Shown one piece after another: positions 16,000 through 23,799 of a stretch of DNA of 46,408 nt (positions are counted from its first letter, which is position 1; each line of letters opens with the position of its first letter). Origin of the DNA: Duncaniella sp. GTDB taxonomy: Bacteria; Bacteroidota; Bacteroidia; Bacteroidales; Muribaculaceae. The notes beneath the pieces are model-generated. The model was not told the DNA's origin, searched no databases, and saw only the letters and a list, made by a program, of their open reading frames with translations. The position numbers were made by a program, and so were the translations under genes. Location: positions 1-46,408 of the forward strand of contig JAMPEV010000002.1 in the NCBI GenBank assembly GCA_023664955.1. Reading direction: 5' to 3'.

Positions 16000-17637
16000 A
16001 TGGCAAACACAACAGAGAGGGATAACGCACCCCGCGCCGGCCAAGATGGGCCAGGTGTCACTGCGTCAGGGAGAAAGAAGCCCGTGTCTACTGCTCATGG
16101 GTCAGTGACCATGATGGCCATGGCCATTTTGATTATCACTTCTGTGCTGAGTCTTAGAGGGCTCCCCTCGGAGGCCAAGTTTGGCGTCCAGTCAATTTTC
16201 TATTATATCTTTGCCGCGTTGGTGTTCCTTGTGCCATTCTCATTGGTATGTGCGGAATTGGCCTCCACTTACACTAAGTCGGGCGGTATATACCGCTGGA
16301 TTTCGGAGGCTTTCGGTCCCCGTTGGGGCTGGACGGCGATGTATCTGGAGTGGCAGACCGTCATTATCTGGTTTCCGACGGTGTTGATGTTCAGTGCGGC
16401 TTCGCTGGCTTATGTATGCTGGCCTGAGAGCTTCGATGAGAAATTAGCCTCCAATAAGATATACACGCTGATTATCGCGTTCATGGTTTACTGGGGTGTG
16501 ACGTTCAATTCATTCCGAGGCACTAAGGCGGCCAATAAGCTGAGCACTCTTGGCGGTCTGTGCGGCACGATTATTCCTGGTGCCATACTAATCGTGTTAG
16601 GCATCGTGTATGTATGCTTGGGTAAGACTATCGAGCTTACCCCCATGCCGTTCTTCCCTGATTTTTCCAATCTTAACTCTATAGTCCTTGCGGCGTCGAT
16701 ATTCCTTTTCTATGCGGGCATGGAGATGCAGGCCGTGCACATCAATGATATGCGAAATCCGTCGAGGGATTTCCCGCGTGCGATGTTAGTATCGGTTCTT
16801 GTCATAGTGGCCGTGTATGCGCTTGGAACTTTGATTATAGGGTTGGTTATACCGAGCAAGGATATCAATCTTCTACAGTCACTTTTGGTGGCTTACAATG
16901 CTTTTTGGGGCAGCTTCGGGCTTTCATGGCTTGGCAATATCACCGCTCTGCTGATTATGGTGGGTGTAATCGGCCAGGTGAGCGCGCTTGTCAATGGTCC
17001 GTCCACCGGTCTGATGGCTGTGGCTCAGTCGGGTTATCTCCCCATGGGGCTTCAAAAGACTAATGCCAAGGGGGTAAACAAGAGCATTCTCATTGTGGCA
17101 GGAGTGTTTGTCACAGTCCTCACCTTGATTCTTTTGCTTCTCCCCACCGTAGAGTCGGCTTACCAGATTATGTCACAGATGGCCACTATCATTTACCTGA
17201 TAATGGTGTTGATAATTTACGGGGCGTTTATCCGTCTACGTCGCACTCAGCCTAACAAGAAGCGCGGATTCGCGGTGCCGGGTGGTAAATTCGGCGAATT
17301 TGTGGTGTGCTTTTTCGGTATTCTCGGCGCGCTTGCAGCGCTTCTCTTGAGCTACCTGCCACCGTCGCAGATTGATACCGGCAATCCGATTGTCTATATC
17401 GGAATCATACTCATCGGAGTCGCTATTTTCGTGGCGATACCGCTCGTGATCTATGCGTTGCGCAAACCCTCATGGCGTAATCCTAACGCCCACTTCTACC
17501 CCTTTGATTGGCAAATTGAAGGCCGCAAGCCTTGGGAGGTATCCAAATGGCCGGCCGGATATGAACCTACTGAAGAGCAAGTAGAGGCGGCGGAAACCGA
17601 TGCCATCTCCCGCCATGCCTCCGAGAAACATTGCTAA
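16000..17637 (+). CDS. APC-family amino acid antiporter, GadC-like
   Basis: This 545-residue transporter has about twelve membrane helices and APC-superfamily features. These include a first-helix region with RGLPSEAKFG, AELASTYTKSGGIYRW, FGPRWGW after helix 3, MEMQAVHINDMRNPSRDFPRAM around helix 6, and a late VPGGKFGE. The last set resembles the glutamate/GABA antiporter GadC, also found in Bacteroides for acid resistance. No glutamate decarboxylase gene is in the window, so the substrate is uncertain. It runs divergently from the heme operon and stands alone. A strong GC-rich hairpin follows 32 bp after its stop. Confidence 0.75.
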   Translation: MANTTERDNAPRAGQDGPGVTASGRKKPVSTAHGSVTMMAMAILIITSVLSLRGLPSEAKFGVQSIFYYIFAALVFLVPFSLVCAELASTYTKSGGIYRWISEAFGPRWGWTAMYLEWQTVIIWFPTVLMFSAASLAYVCWPESFDEKLASNKIYTLIIAFMVYWGVTFNSFRGTKAANKLSTLGGLCGTIIPGAILIVLGIVYVCLGKTIELTPMPFFPDFSNLNSIVLAASIFLFYAGMEMQAVHINDMRNPSRDFPRAMLVSVLVIVAVYALGTLIIGLVIPSKDINLLQSLLVAYNAFWGSFGLSWLGNITALLIMVGVIGQVSALVNGPSTGLMAVAQSGYLPMGLQKTNAKGVNKSILIVAGVFVTVLTLILLLLPTVESAYQIMSQMATIIYLIMVLIIYGAFIRLRRTQPNKKRGFAVPGGKFGEFVVCFFGILGALAALLLSYLPPSQIDTGNPIVYIGIILIGVAIFVAIPLVIYALRKPSWRNPNAHFYPFDWQIEGRKPWEVSKWPAGYEPTEEQVEAAETDAISRHASEKHC

Positions 17638-17668
17638 CCCTCGTTACAATTTGACAATACTATTTCAC

Positions 17669-17705
17669 TCGCCCGGCTGGCAAACACCCCTTTCCAGCCG
17701 GGCGA
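17669..17705. repeat. GC-rich inverted repeat after the transporter gene
   Basis: A perfect 12-bp stem TCGCCCGGCTGG (17669-17680) / CCAGCCGGGCGA (17694-17705) has a 13-nt loop. With no T-tract it is not a classical terminator but may stabilise the 3' end. The sequence just after it (GCGAATGGAATAATCCGGGA) reappears in altered form near 18915 and 19685, so it belongs to a dispersed repeat. Confidence 0.6.
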
Positions 17706-17728
17706 ATGGAATAATCCGGGAGAGAAAT

Positions 17729-17752
17729 GTAGGGACGCACCATGGTGCGTCC
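17729..17752 (+). repeat. REP-like palindrome copy 1
   Basis: GTAG at 17729-17732 leads into the 20-bp perfect palindrome GGACGCACCATGGTGCGTCC (17733-17752). It sits between the GC-rich hairpin and the 10-bp tandem array. Confidence 0.9.
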
Positions 17753-17795
17753 GACGGGAATCAGGCTGCTTATGGGGGCTCTTTACGCCCGGATT

Positions 17796-17965
17796 CAACA
17801 TATTGCAACAAGATGCAACATGCTCCAACATGCTTCAACAAGCTGAAACTTGCTCCAACAAGATGCAACATGCTCCAACATGCTCCAACAAGCTGAAACT
17901 TGCTCCAACAAGATGCAACATGCTCCAACATGCTCCAACATGCTTCAACATGCTTCAACTTACAA
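17796..17965. repeat. 17-unit tandem array of 10-bp repeats
   Basis: Seventeen successive 10-mers follow the pattern CAACATGCTC with variants CAACAAGATG, CAACAAGCTG, AAACTTGCTC and CAACATGCTT. A 50-bp higher-order unit of five 10-mers appears twice almost identically (17806-17855 and 17856-17905, one visible difference), then decays into simple CAACATGCT(C/T) units. The ORFs that cross it are repeat artefacts. The 10-bp period is close to one DNA helical turn. The array ends about 10 bp before the promoter of the four-helix-bundle gene. Confidence 0.9.
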
Positions 17966-17974
17966 GGGGAATTT

Positions 17975-18006
17975 TTTCTTTTTCTCATTCATAACTGTTA
18001 TCTTTG
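17975..18006 (+). promoter_or_regulatory. Promoter of the four-helix-bundle gene
   Basis: TTTC (17975-17978), a 20-bp spacer and TATCTTTG (17999-18006) fit the Bacteroidota promoter with one -33 mismatch. The predicted start near 18013 leaves a leader of about 57 nt. Confidence 0.6.
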
Positions 18007-18069
18007 CGATGATAATTCTATAAAACAACCAATTCCGGGTTTCCAACCGGGATAAAATTCCTTACAGTT

Positions 18070-18822
18070 ATGGGAGTAGATATAAAGTTTTCACAGTCAT
18101 ATTTCTGGCTTAATTCGTGGGTGATAGCTAATATCATCCAGTTGGGTACACAAAGTTTTTGCAAACGTTTTATTGATTACCATACTGACCCCTGCCAACG
18201 GCTCTACGATCAGATGGTGATGGCCGCAAGAAGTGGCGTGGCCAATATCGCCGAGGGCAATGCCCGACACTCCACTTCAATCGAAACTCAGATGAAACTG
18301 CTCGATGTCGCCCGCGCAAGCATTGATGAGCTCCAAGGCGATTTATTTAACTATATTATCGGAAATGATGCCGAGGTGTGGGCTATCGGTAATCCTTACC
18401 AAGAGGCGATGTGGAAGGTGGAACTCGACAAACCTAACTATTCCAACAGCCTACATCATGACGCGGCTTTGCATATCCTTGCCCAGAAACGTAAATATGA
18501 CCCTTGGATTAAGAATGACGACCCTGTTGTGGTGGCAAATGCTTTGCTGATTCTGTGTATCAGGGTTAACAAGATGCTTCAATCGCAGCTCAGCAATCTA
18601 TTGGAGAAGTTTAAACTGGTGGGAGGATTCACTGAAAACATGACGGAGGAGAGGCTTAAGGCGCGCGAGGCCCTGGCCGCACAGTCAGGAGCGCCATCGT
18701 GTCCTCTTTGCGGGAAACCGATGCTTAAACGGATGCAAAAGAAAGGCCAAGGGCACGGTCGTGAATTCTGGGGTTGCAGCGACTATCCTAACTGCCGAGG
18801 ACTCCGACCGATGAAAGCTTAA
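18070..18822 (+). CDS. Four-helix-bundle protein fused to topoisomerase-type zinc ribbon
   Basis: Residues about 35-195 of this 250-residue protein form the four-helix-bundle domain related to proteins encoded in 23S rRNA intervening sequences. It shows the typical AARSGVANIAEGNARHSTSIETQMKLLDVARASI stretch in several blocks. The C-terminus (about 212-245) is a C4 zinc ribbon like those at the end of topoisomerase I: CPLCGKPM, then FWGCSDYPNCRG. Bacteroidota proteins with a four-helix bundle and this suffix are known as a family, but the function is unknown; binding of structured nucleic acid is plausible. It lies in the repeat-rich patch beside the toxin-antitoxin pair. Confidence 0.75.
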   Translation: MGVDIKFSQSYFWLNSWVIANIIQLGTQSFCKRFIDYHTDPCQRLYDQMVMAARSGVANIAEGNARHSTSIETQMKLLDVARASIDELQGDLFNYIIGNDAEVWAIGNPYQEAMWKVELDKPNYSNSLHHDAALHILAQKRKYDPWIKNDDPVVVANALLILCIRVNKMLQSQLSNLLEKFKLVGGFTENMTEERLKAREALAAQSGAPSCPLCGKPMLKRMQKKGQGHGREFWGCSDYPNCRGLRPMKA

Positions 18823-18890
18823 TGAAGTGACCGTGTCGCAACGAATTGCATCGAATTGCCACTCTGGGATAGCTGCCGAAACCTGCGGAA

Positions 18891-19223
18891 TCATGGGAGC
18901 ATTGTGTGGGAAAGCGAATGGAATGAGCCGGGAGAGATTACTATAGCCCAAAGCATCTCGAGCCTCAGACTGTCATACCCATGAATCAAATAATTTCTCG
19001 TCCCCACTATCTGACGCGCATTTGAAATAGCAATTCCAGAATCAAGTTTGAGAATTCTATTCGTTGCTTCCCCTATTATCGACAAATTCATATGAATGGC
19101 GCTTTTAAGCAAAGAATCTGAGCTATATACATCAAATCGACGAGGCCGCTTCTCAAAATACGATTCTATCTCGTATATACGCTCTAATATATCATATAGT
19201 GATTTCTTTATTTTTCTATCCAT
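18891..19223 (-). CDS. hepT: HepT-like toxin (HEPN/DUF86), C-terminus replaced
   Basis: This 110-residue HEPN-type protein carries the HepT catalytic signature R-x4-H-x-Y as RNYLIHGY, the RNase active site that MntA silences by adding AMP to the Tyr. Its start overlaps the frame of the mntA 3' end by 8 bp, the usual order antitoxin then toxin. The expected C-terminal helix ends after LEMLWAIVI. The last 14 or so codons match a dispersed repeat also seen at 17701-17725. The catalytic motif is intact, but stability or dimerisation may be affected. Whether it is active cannot be judged from sequence. Confidence 0.75.
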   Translation of the reverse strand: MDRKIKKSLYDILERIYEIESYFEKRPRRFDVYSSDSLLKSAIHMNLSIIGEATNRILKLDSGIAISNARQIVGTRNYLIHGYDSLRLEMLWAIVISPGSFHSLSHTMLP

Positions 19224-19522
19224 AAATCAATTGACGAGTCTCGTTAAGTTCTTCGCGGAAATAGGGATTCCTGATTGCGCTATCGTCAGTAAGGTCTATT
19301 TCCCTACCCAATAGATGTTCAAGGGCTTCCTGAAATCCAAAAAAAATTATTGGCCGATTCAAGTAACGGAATTTTGTTCCAATCAAAGTCAACGCAAAAA
19401 TCCACATCACTATCATCACGGAAATGATGGGTTAATATAGAGCCGAACACCCACAATCTCCTGACGTTAAACTGTCGGCAAAGTTCAGCAATCTTCAAAA
19501 TATTTAGCTCTATAAGTTTCAT
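19216..19522 (-). pseudogene. mntA: MntA-like nucleotidyltransferase antitoxin, frameshifted
   Basis: The first 58 or so codons from ATG at 19522 encode a minimal nucleotidyltransferase with the signature GS-x10-DxD (FGSILTHHFRDDSDVDF). At a run of eight T (8 A on the plus strand, 19339-19346) the frame shifts. The natural continuation FFGFQEALEHLLGREIDLT lies in the next frame and runs to 19216. One T fewer would restore a single protein of about 100 residues, the normal MntA length. As read, the protein stops after a short nonsense tail. Options are a true inactivating mutation, slippage-dependent phase variation, or a sequencing error. MntA normally AMPylates HepT, so its loss matters for toxin control. 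Confidence 0.75.
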
Positions 19523-19541
19523 GTCAAATTTATAATTTCCG

Positions 19542-19573
19542 CAAATATAATGATAAATTTTTCAATTGACAAA
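19542..19573 (-). promoter_or_regulatory. Promoter of mntA-hepT
   Basis: The minus-strand TTTG (19570-19573), 20-bp spacer and TATATTTG (19542-19549) are a perfect Bacteroidota promoter. A second -7-like TAAATTTG lies at 19525-19532, almost on the start codon. The predicted start gives a leader of about 15 nt. Confidence 0.7.
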
Positions 19574-19607
19574 CGACTAATGACAATTCAATTGACAAAG
19601 GGAAAAT

Positions 19608-19631
19608 GTAGGGACGCACCATGGTGCGTCC
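19608..19631 (+). repeat. REP-like palindrome copy 2
   Basis: GTAG (19608-19611) plus the full 20-bp palindrome (19612-19631). It is flanked on both sides by short AATTGACAATT-type motifs (19563-19597 and 19672-19684), a companion repeat seen beside other copies. Confidence 0.9.
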
Positions 19632-19721
19632 GCCCAACAGGCGGTGCCGGAACAGACGGTCCAATTGTCAATTGAAATGAGTCGGGGGGGTGAGGCGAAT
19701 GTAATGAGCCGTACATGAACA

Positions 19722-19788
19722 GAAGAGGCTGTGTCGGGATGACACAGCCTCTTCGTATTGGGAAGAAGAGTGAGGGGCGAACCCCTCA
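19722..19788 (-). terminator. Tandem hairpins after the surface lipoprotein gene
   Basis: Reading with the lipoprotein gene, the first hairpin is TGAGGGG / CCCCTCA with a TTCG loop (19771-19788). The second has a perfect 14-bp stem (19722-19735 / 19741-19754). Neither has a long T-tract on the minus strand. On the plus strand the first hairpin is followed by TCTCTTTTT. They probably end or protect the abundant lipoprotein mRNA. Confidence 0.65.
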
Positions 19789-19812
19789 TCTCTTTTTGTT
19801 TATCAGTTCAGA

Positions 19813-22800
19813 TTAGTTGTTACCAGTTGTAATATTCAACGGAATCTTGCAAACTACTTTTGAGAATGTGTTGCTTGTACCTGAGTTGAATCTTGCAGTT
19901 GCTTCGATAGTAAGGGTCTTACCTTCTACGAGAACAGCACCAGGAACATAAGTAACTTCACCAGTTGCAGAGTTGATTTCAAGCTTACCGGCTGCCATAC
20001 CCTTAATGTACTCCTTAGAAGCCTTATCGAAGTCGTATGATACAGTATAATTAGTAACCTTGTAACCAGTAGCAGCAGTTGCGATGTCAGAGAGGATGAG
20101 ATCATAAACTGCAGCAGTTGTAACATTGCCATTTGCATCAGTTACGGCAGGTGTTTTAACGCCCCATGAGAGGATTGTAGAACCATTGTGGTCGTTAACA
20201 ACGAGTGACGGCTTAACATTGAGCGGTGCTGCAAGAGGAGCGTTACCGTTGAGTGTGATAGCTGTACCAGTTGTACCTACGAACGGATTGTTGAATGTGA
20301 TTGCCAACTCGTAAGCCTTCGGACAAATTTCGCCATTAGCGAGAGTGAGTTCGAATTCGATAGTAGCAGTAGCAGGTTCATAATCCAAACCAGCAGCAGT
20401 CAACTTAATCATGCGGATACGAGCAAGAGCTGCGTAGTAAGCAGAGATTTCAGCTGCAGTTGGGTTATAAGGATCAGTAAATCCTGGGATTGAAACAACA
20501 TTACCAGATGCATCGCATGGAGCAAGGAGGTCAGTCATTTTACCGCTGATCTTCTGCTGTGGGATATCAATACCTGTGAATGTAATAGCCTTAACATTGT
20601 TAAGAGTATTAGTACCATCGAGGTAAGTGAAGATATCAGTGTTGTTATCACCGCGCATGAATGCGTTAGTGAGCTGGAACAACATTGAATAATTACCGTT
20701 AGTTGCTGGATAGAGAGCACCGAATGTAGTAACAGCGTTGTTAGAAACGAAGTTACTGTAGATTGGAGCTTCGTGAGTTTCAGTAACAGTTACAGTCTTA
20801 GAGATTACAACATTACCAAGAGTTGCAGGAGTTGAAGAATTGTAAGTGATGTCAATGTTGTAAGTAGCAGCAGGACCGGCAATCTGTACAGGATTTCCAC
20901 TGTTAAGAGCCTGTTTATCTGCACCCTTAGCATTCTTCAACTGACCATCCTGAGTGTGGATCAAGTTGTTAACCCATACCTGGATAGGAGCGTTAGTAGT
21001 AGTTGCATCAGCAGAGAGGTTACAGCTTACATAGAGACCTGGAACGTCATTGTTGTAGTAAACAGATGCGTTGCTGCCACCAGCTACAGTTGCAGGACCT
21101 GAGAATTCGTAAACAGCATTACCCTTCTTAGAGCCATTGTTCCAAGTTACAGGGATAGTAACTTTTACAGTAGGACCAGTGTACTTAGTGTTGAATTCAA
21201 CTGAGTTCAAACCAACAGCGTCATAAATCTGAGTGTTGATAGCCTGCCAGCCGAGTTCAGCAACCTTCTGGTTAGTCTTGCTGTTACCTACGCTATTAGG
21301 TTTAGCGATAGTAGAGTAAGTAAGATCAGCGCTGCCTGAAGTAGGAATAGTTACGTTAACATCATCCTTAGAACCAGTAGCCTTAACGATTTGAACCTTG
21401 ATGAAAGCAGTAGCAACAAGAGCGTTGCCTACGTATGCATCAACTTGTACGATAGGAGTGCGACCTTCAGGTGAAGTAGTGTAAGCAGGATTTACTGAAA
21501 GAACAGTACCATTGAGAGTAACGAATACCTGCTGGTCAGTCTGACCAATAACGTAAGATGCGGGAAGTGAATATACATAGCTTACATTATTGTAACCAAG
21601 ATCTTCAAGGAAAGAACCTTGAGTAGAAGCGTTGCCAGTATAGAGACCTGCGAAATTAGCGAGATCAACAGGCTGCTGAAGACCAAGTTCAATAGCTGTT
21701 TCAGTATTACCAGTTACGAACTGGTTGATGTACTGAGTAACTGTCTGGTTAGAAGCAGCAGGAGCTTTAGTAATTTCAGCGATGTCAGCAGTATAAGCTA
21801 CTTTATTCTTAGTGGTCTTAGCCTTGTCAACGAGGACTGCAGTTACATTCTTCTGGTTAACCAAGAGGAAGTCAGAAGTAAACATATTCTGACCGTTGGT
21901 GAGTTGAAGAGCAGCGATAGGATCCTTTCTACCATCCTTATCCTTGTCGTTTATAATATCATTGTAAGCAGAAAGGTTGATAGAAGTTGAAACTGAAACA
22001 ACATCATCAGAAGTGCTTTCAACGATAGAACCAGAAAGAAGCTTGTTGCTATCACCAGTTGCACGTGAAGCAGCGATATTAGCATCACGATCGATATATG
22101 ATACAGAAGCAGAAGGAGCTACAAATGCGTCAGCTGGATTCTTACGATAGTTTATAACAACTTCGTTAGAAACGTTAAGCGCATTTTTGCTCTTTGCCCA
22201 ATCTTTACCAGGGATAGTGTTGGCCTTATCAATTGATTTATTTTGAAGAGTGGTGAAAGTAACCAAGGGGAAACCGCTGTTGAAATCATCAGCAACAACT
22301 GCGATAGAAGTAAGAGTAATACCAACCTGAATCTTTACGGGATCGAGAGTCTTACCGTCAGCGTCCTTAAGGTTAGAAAGGATGAGTGTAGTACCGTCGA
22401 AAGAAGCAGTAGGACCAGCGGCTACCCAGCTGATGTCAGTAGCTTCGATGAGCTTGCCATCCTGATAGATGTCGAACTTGCCGGTTTCTTCGTTTGGCAC
22501 ATAGTACTTACCGTTTTCACCGGGCTTGCCAGCTTCGCCGGCAGCGCCAGACTTGGGAACTGCGAGGTTGTCGGTCTTAACGCCGTCGCAATACCAGTAA
22601 CCGTCAGGACCGATAGTCCAAACAGTACCGTTCTTTCCAGGTTCGCCCTGAGGACCCTGCGCACCGTCCTTACCATTGTAAACGGTGACAGTCTTGCCGT
22701 CAGACATTGTGAAGACGAAACCATCAGAAGTAGAGGTAACGCCGGTGATCACGCCGCCCTTAGCAACAATCGCCTTAAGCTCGTCTACAGATGCCTTGAT

Positions 22801-22923
22801 ATTATTAATCTGACCCTGCAGATCATTAATATCATCATCGTAGTCCTTGCAAGAGGTGAAGCAGCCTGCTGTACCTACCATGAGGGTAGCGAGCAGGAGC
22901 CCGTTGATGAATTTTTTGTTCAT
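19813..22923 (-). CDS. Large surface lipoprotein with collagen-like triplets (DUF4988-like N-terminus)
   Basis: I start this protein (1036 residues) at 22923 (MNKKFING) rather than at the upstream ATG 22977, because only this start places the signal peptide at the N-terminus. The lipobox FTSC (Cys25) is followed by KDYDDD, a surface-export signal. A predicted coiled coil (about 30-55) leads into Gly-X-Y triplets at 84-99 and 126-138, spaced by a Trp/Tyr-rich segment (VWTIGPDGYWYCDG), then about 800 residues of beta-rich repeats. Codon choice is narrow, suggesting high expression. A 174-nt leader with a long hairpin precedes it. It stands alone. A structural or adhesive surface layer role is a guess. 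Confidence 0.65.
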   Translation of the reverse strand: MNKKFINGLLLATLMVGTAGCFTSCKDYDDDINDLQGQINNIKASVDELKAIVAKGGVITGVTSTSDGFVFTMSDGKTVTVYNGKDGAQGPQGEPGKNGTVWTIGPDGYWYCDGVKTDNLAVPKSGAAGEAGKPGENGKYYVPNEETGKFDIYQDGKLIEATDISWVAAGPTASFDGTTLILSNLKDADGKTLDPVKIQVGITLTSIAVVADDFNSGFPLVTFTTLQNKSIDKANTIPGKDWAKSKNALNVSNEVVINYRKNPADAFVAPSASVSYIDRDANIAASRATGDSNKLLSGSIVESTSDDVVSVSTSINLSAYNDIINDKDKDGRKDPIAALQLTNGQNMFTSDFLLVNQKNVTAVLVDKAKTTKNKVAYTADIAEITKAPAASNQTVTQYINQFVTGNTETAIELGLQQPVDLANFAGLYTGNASTQGSFLEDLGYNNVSYVYSLPASYVIGQTDQQVFVTLNGTVLSVNPAYTTSPEGRTPIVQVDAYVGNALVATAFIKVQIVKATGSKDDVNVTIPTSGSADLTYSTIAKPNSVGNSKTNQKVAELGWQAINTQIYDAVGLNSVEFNTKYTGPTVKVTIPVTWNNGSKKGNAVYEFSGPATVAGGSNASVYYNNDVPGLYVSCNLSADATTTNAPIQVWVNNLIHTQDGQLKNAKGADKQALNSGNPVQIAGPAATYNIDITYNSSTPATLGNVVISKTVTVTETHEAPIYSNFVSNNAVTTFGALYPATNGNYSMLFQLTNAFMRGDNNTDIFTYLDGTNTLNNVKAITFTGIDIPQQKISGKMTDLLAPCDASGNVVSIPGFTDPYNPTAAEISAYYAALARIRMIKLTAAGLDYEPATATIEFELTLANGEICPKAYELAITFNNPFVGTTGTAITLNGNAPLAAPLNVKPSLVVNDHNGSTILSWGVKTPAVTDANGNVTTAAVYDLILSDIATAATGYKVTNYTVSYDFDKASKEYIKGMAAGKLEINSATGEVTYVPGAVLVEGKTLTIEATARFNSGTSNTFSKVVCKIPLNITTGNN

Positions 22924-23039
22924 TTGAAAAAAATTTAAGTTATAACTTTGGTTATTTTGGTGTTTGTTATAATTCAAAAGGTAAATTTGATAGAATTAGC
23001 ACCTGTTAGGGTGGTTAGATTTAAATTGCACATTTTCAG

Positions 23040-23078
23040 CGAGTAAGGCTGATTTCACAGGAAATCAGGGGATACTCG
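23040..23078 (-). promoter_or_regulatory. Two-tier stem-loop in leader of the surface lipoprotein
   Basis: The inner stem is CTGATTTC (23049-23056) / GAAATCAG (23061-23068) with a 4-nt loop. The outer stem is CGAGTA (23040-23045) / TACTCG (23073-23078). It lies near the 5' end of the predicted transcript, where such structures often stabilise abundant mRNAs. Confidence 0.5.
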
Positions 23079-23102
23079 GATGTATAGAAAACAATTTTAG
23101 TA

Positions 23103-23110
23103 CAAAGGTA
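23103..23110 (-). promoter_or_regulatory. Probable -7 box for the surface lipoprotein gene
   Basis: A perfect TACCTTTG on the minus strand. No TTTG is visible at the -33 position. The predicted start near 23097 gives a leader of about 174 nt. Confidence 0.5.
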
Positions 23111-23194
23111 ATTGAAAGTATTTGAGGTAGAGATATAATTTTGTTGCGGTTTTCATACGTTAGTGTTGCGGGTTTGACACAGTTTTTTTTGATT

Positions 23195-23291
23195 GTAGGG
23201 ACGCACCATGGTGCGTCCTCAAGGGAGCATGGGGGGATGTACCGTGATTCGGCGACCCCGGTTGGGAGGACGCACCATGGTGCGTCCCTAC
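23195..23291. repeat. Inverted pair of REP-like palindromes (copies 3 and 4) with a second module between
   Basis: Copy 3 (GTAG 23195-23198, palindrome 23199-23218) points right. Copy 4 (palindrome 23268-23287, CTAC 23288-23291) points left. Between them lies the second module, read as GATGTACCGTGATTCGGCGA followed by CCCCGGTTGGG. This head-to-head arrangement resembles the paired REP units (BIMEs) of enterobacteria. It lies upstream of the surface lipoprotein promoter. Confidence 0.85.
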
Positions 23292-23373
23292 TTTTCAATT
23301 GTTAATTTTGTTTTCGTGGTGCAAAGGTAGGGATAATTTTTTGATTGTGAAAGAGATGAAAGGATATTTGGGG

Positions 23374-23733
23374 TTATTTAAGAGATTTTTGGTGAAAATC
23401 GGGGGAATGTAGGGACGCACCATGGTGCGTCCACCCAGATCGGGGTAGCCCATTTGGGGTTGATTTTCGACGGTTTAGACGGTTTAGACGATGTACCGTG
23501 ATTCGGCGACCCCGGTTGGGCATAACTACCGATAAGGGTACTTCAACGTAGGGATAGTGCGTCGGGATTTGAGCAATTGATTTCTGTGTAAATTCTCCTA
23601 TATCGGAGAGGTGCATTTTGTCATCTACTATGTTACCAAAGTATCGGGTGTGATCTAAGGTGCAGATTGTAATGAAGTATAGACCGCCGGAGTAGTTGTG
23701 GAAGTTGGCGCGCGGAGATTTGCGATTCATCAT
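23374..23733 (-). pseudogene. REP-associated tyrosine transposase (RAYT) fragment, N-terminal
   Basis: Residues 1-73 match the N-terminus of Y1-type REP-associated transposases: NYSGGLYFITICTLDH, then YFGNIVDDKMHLSDIG, then VEVPLSVVMPN. In intact proteins MPN leads directly into the catalytic His-x-His. Here it changes to RGRRITV, which is the second repeat module read in frame. The join lies at CCCAACC, present both in the gene and in the repeat. The rest (catalytic Tyr and C-terminus) is absent, so this copy cannot be active. Palindrome copy 5 (23413-23432) lies within the replaced part. If the repeats still move, a complete RAYT elsewhere in the genome must act. Confidence 0.8.
23409..23520. 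repeat. REP-like copy 5 with two inverted second modules
   Basis: GTAG plus the palindrome (23409-23432) is followed by a degenerate second module (CCCAGATCGGGGTAGCC from 23435), two tandem TTTAGACGG units near 23475-23495, and an inverted second module ending CCCCGGTTGGG at 23520. The whole block replaces the 3' part of the RAYT gene. Confidence 0.75.
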
Positions 23734-23799
23734 TGGATTGTTGTTTTAGAGATTTGATGCAAAGATATGGAAATAGAGGTTTATATCCAAATAAATATA

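Noticed and set aside
17796-17965. The 10-bp array as a CRISPR array.
   Set aside because: Units are only 10 bp with no unique spacers, and no cas gene is present.
17770-17994. Open frames across the 10-bp array on both strands.
   Set aside because: They consist of the repeat translated in several frames, with no homology or start signals.
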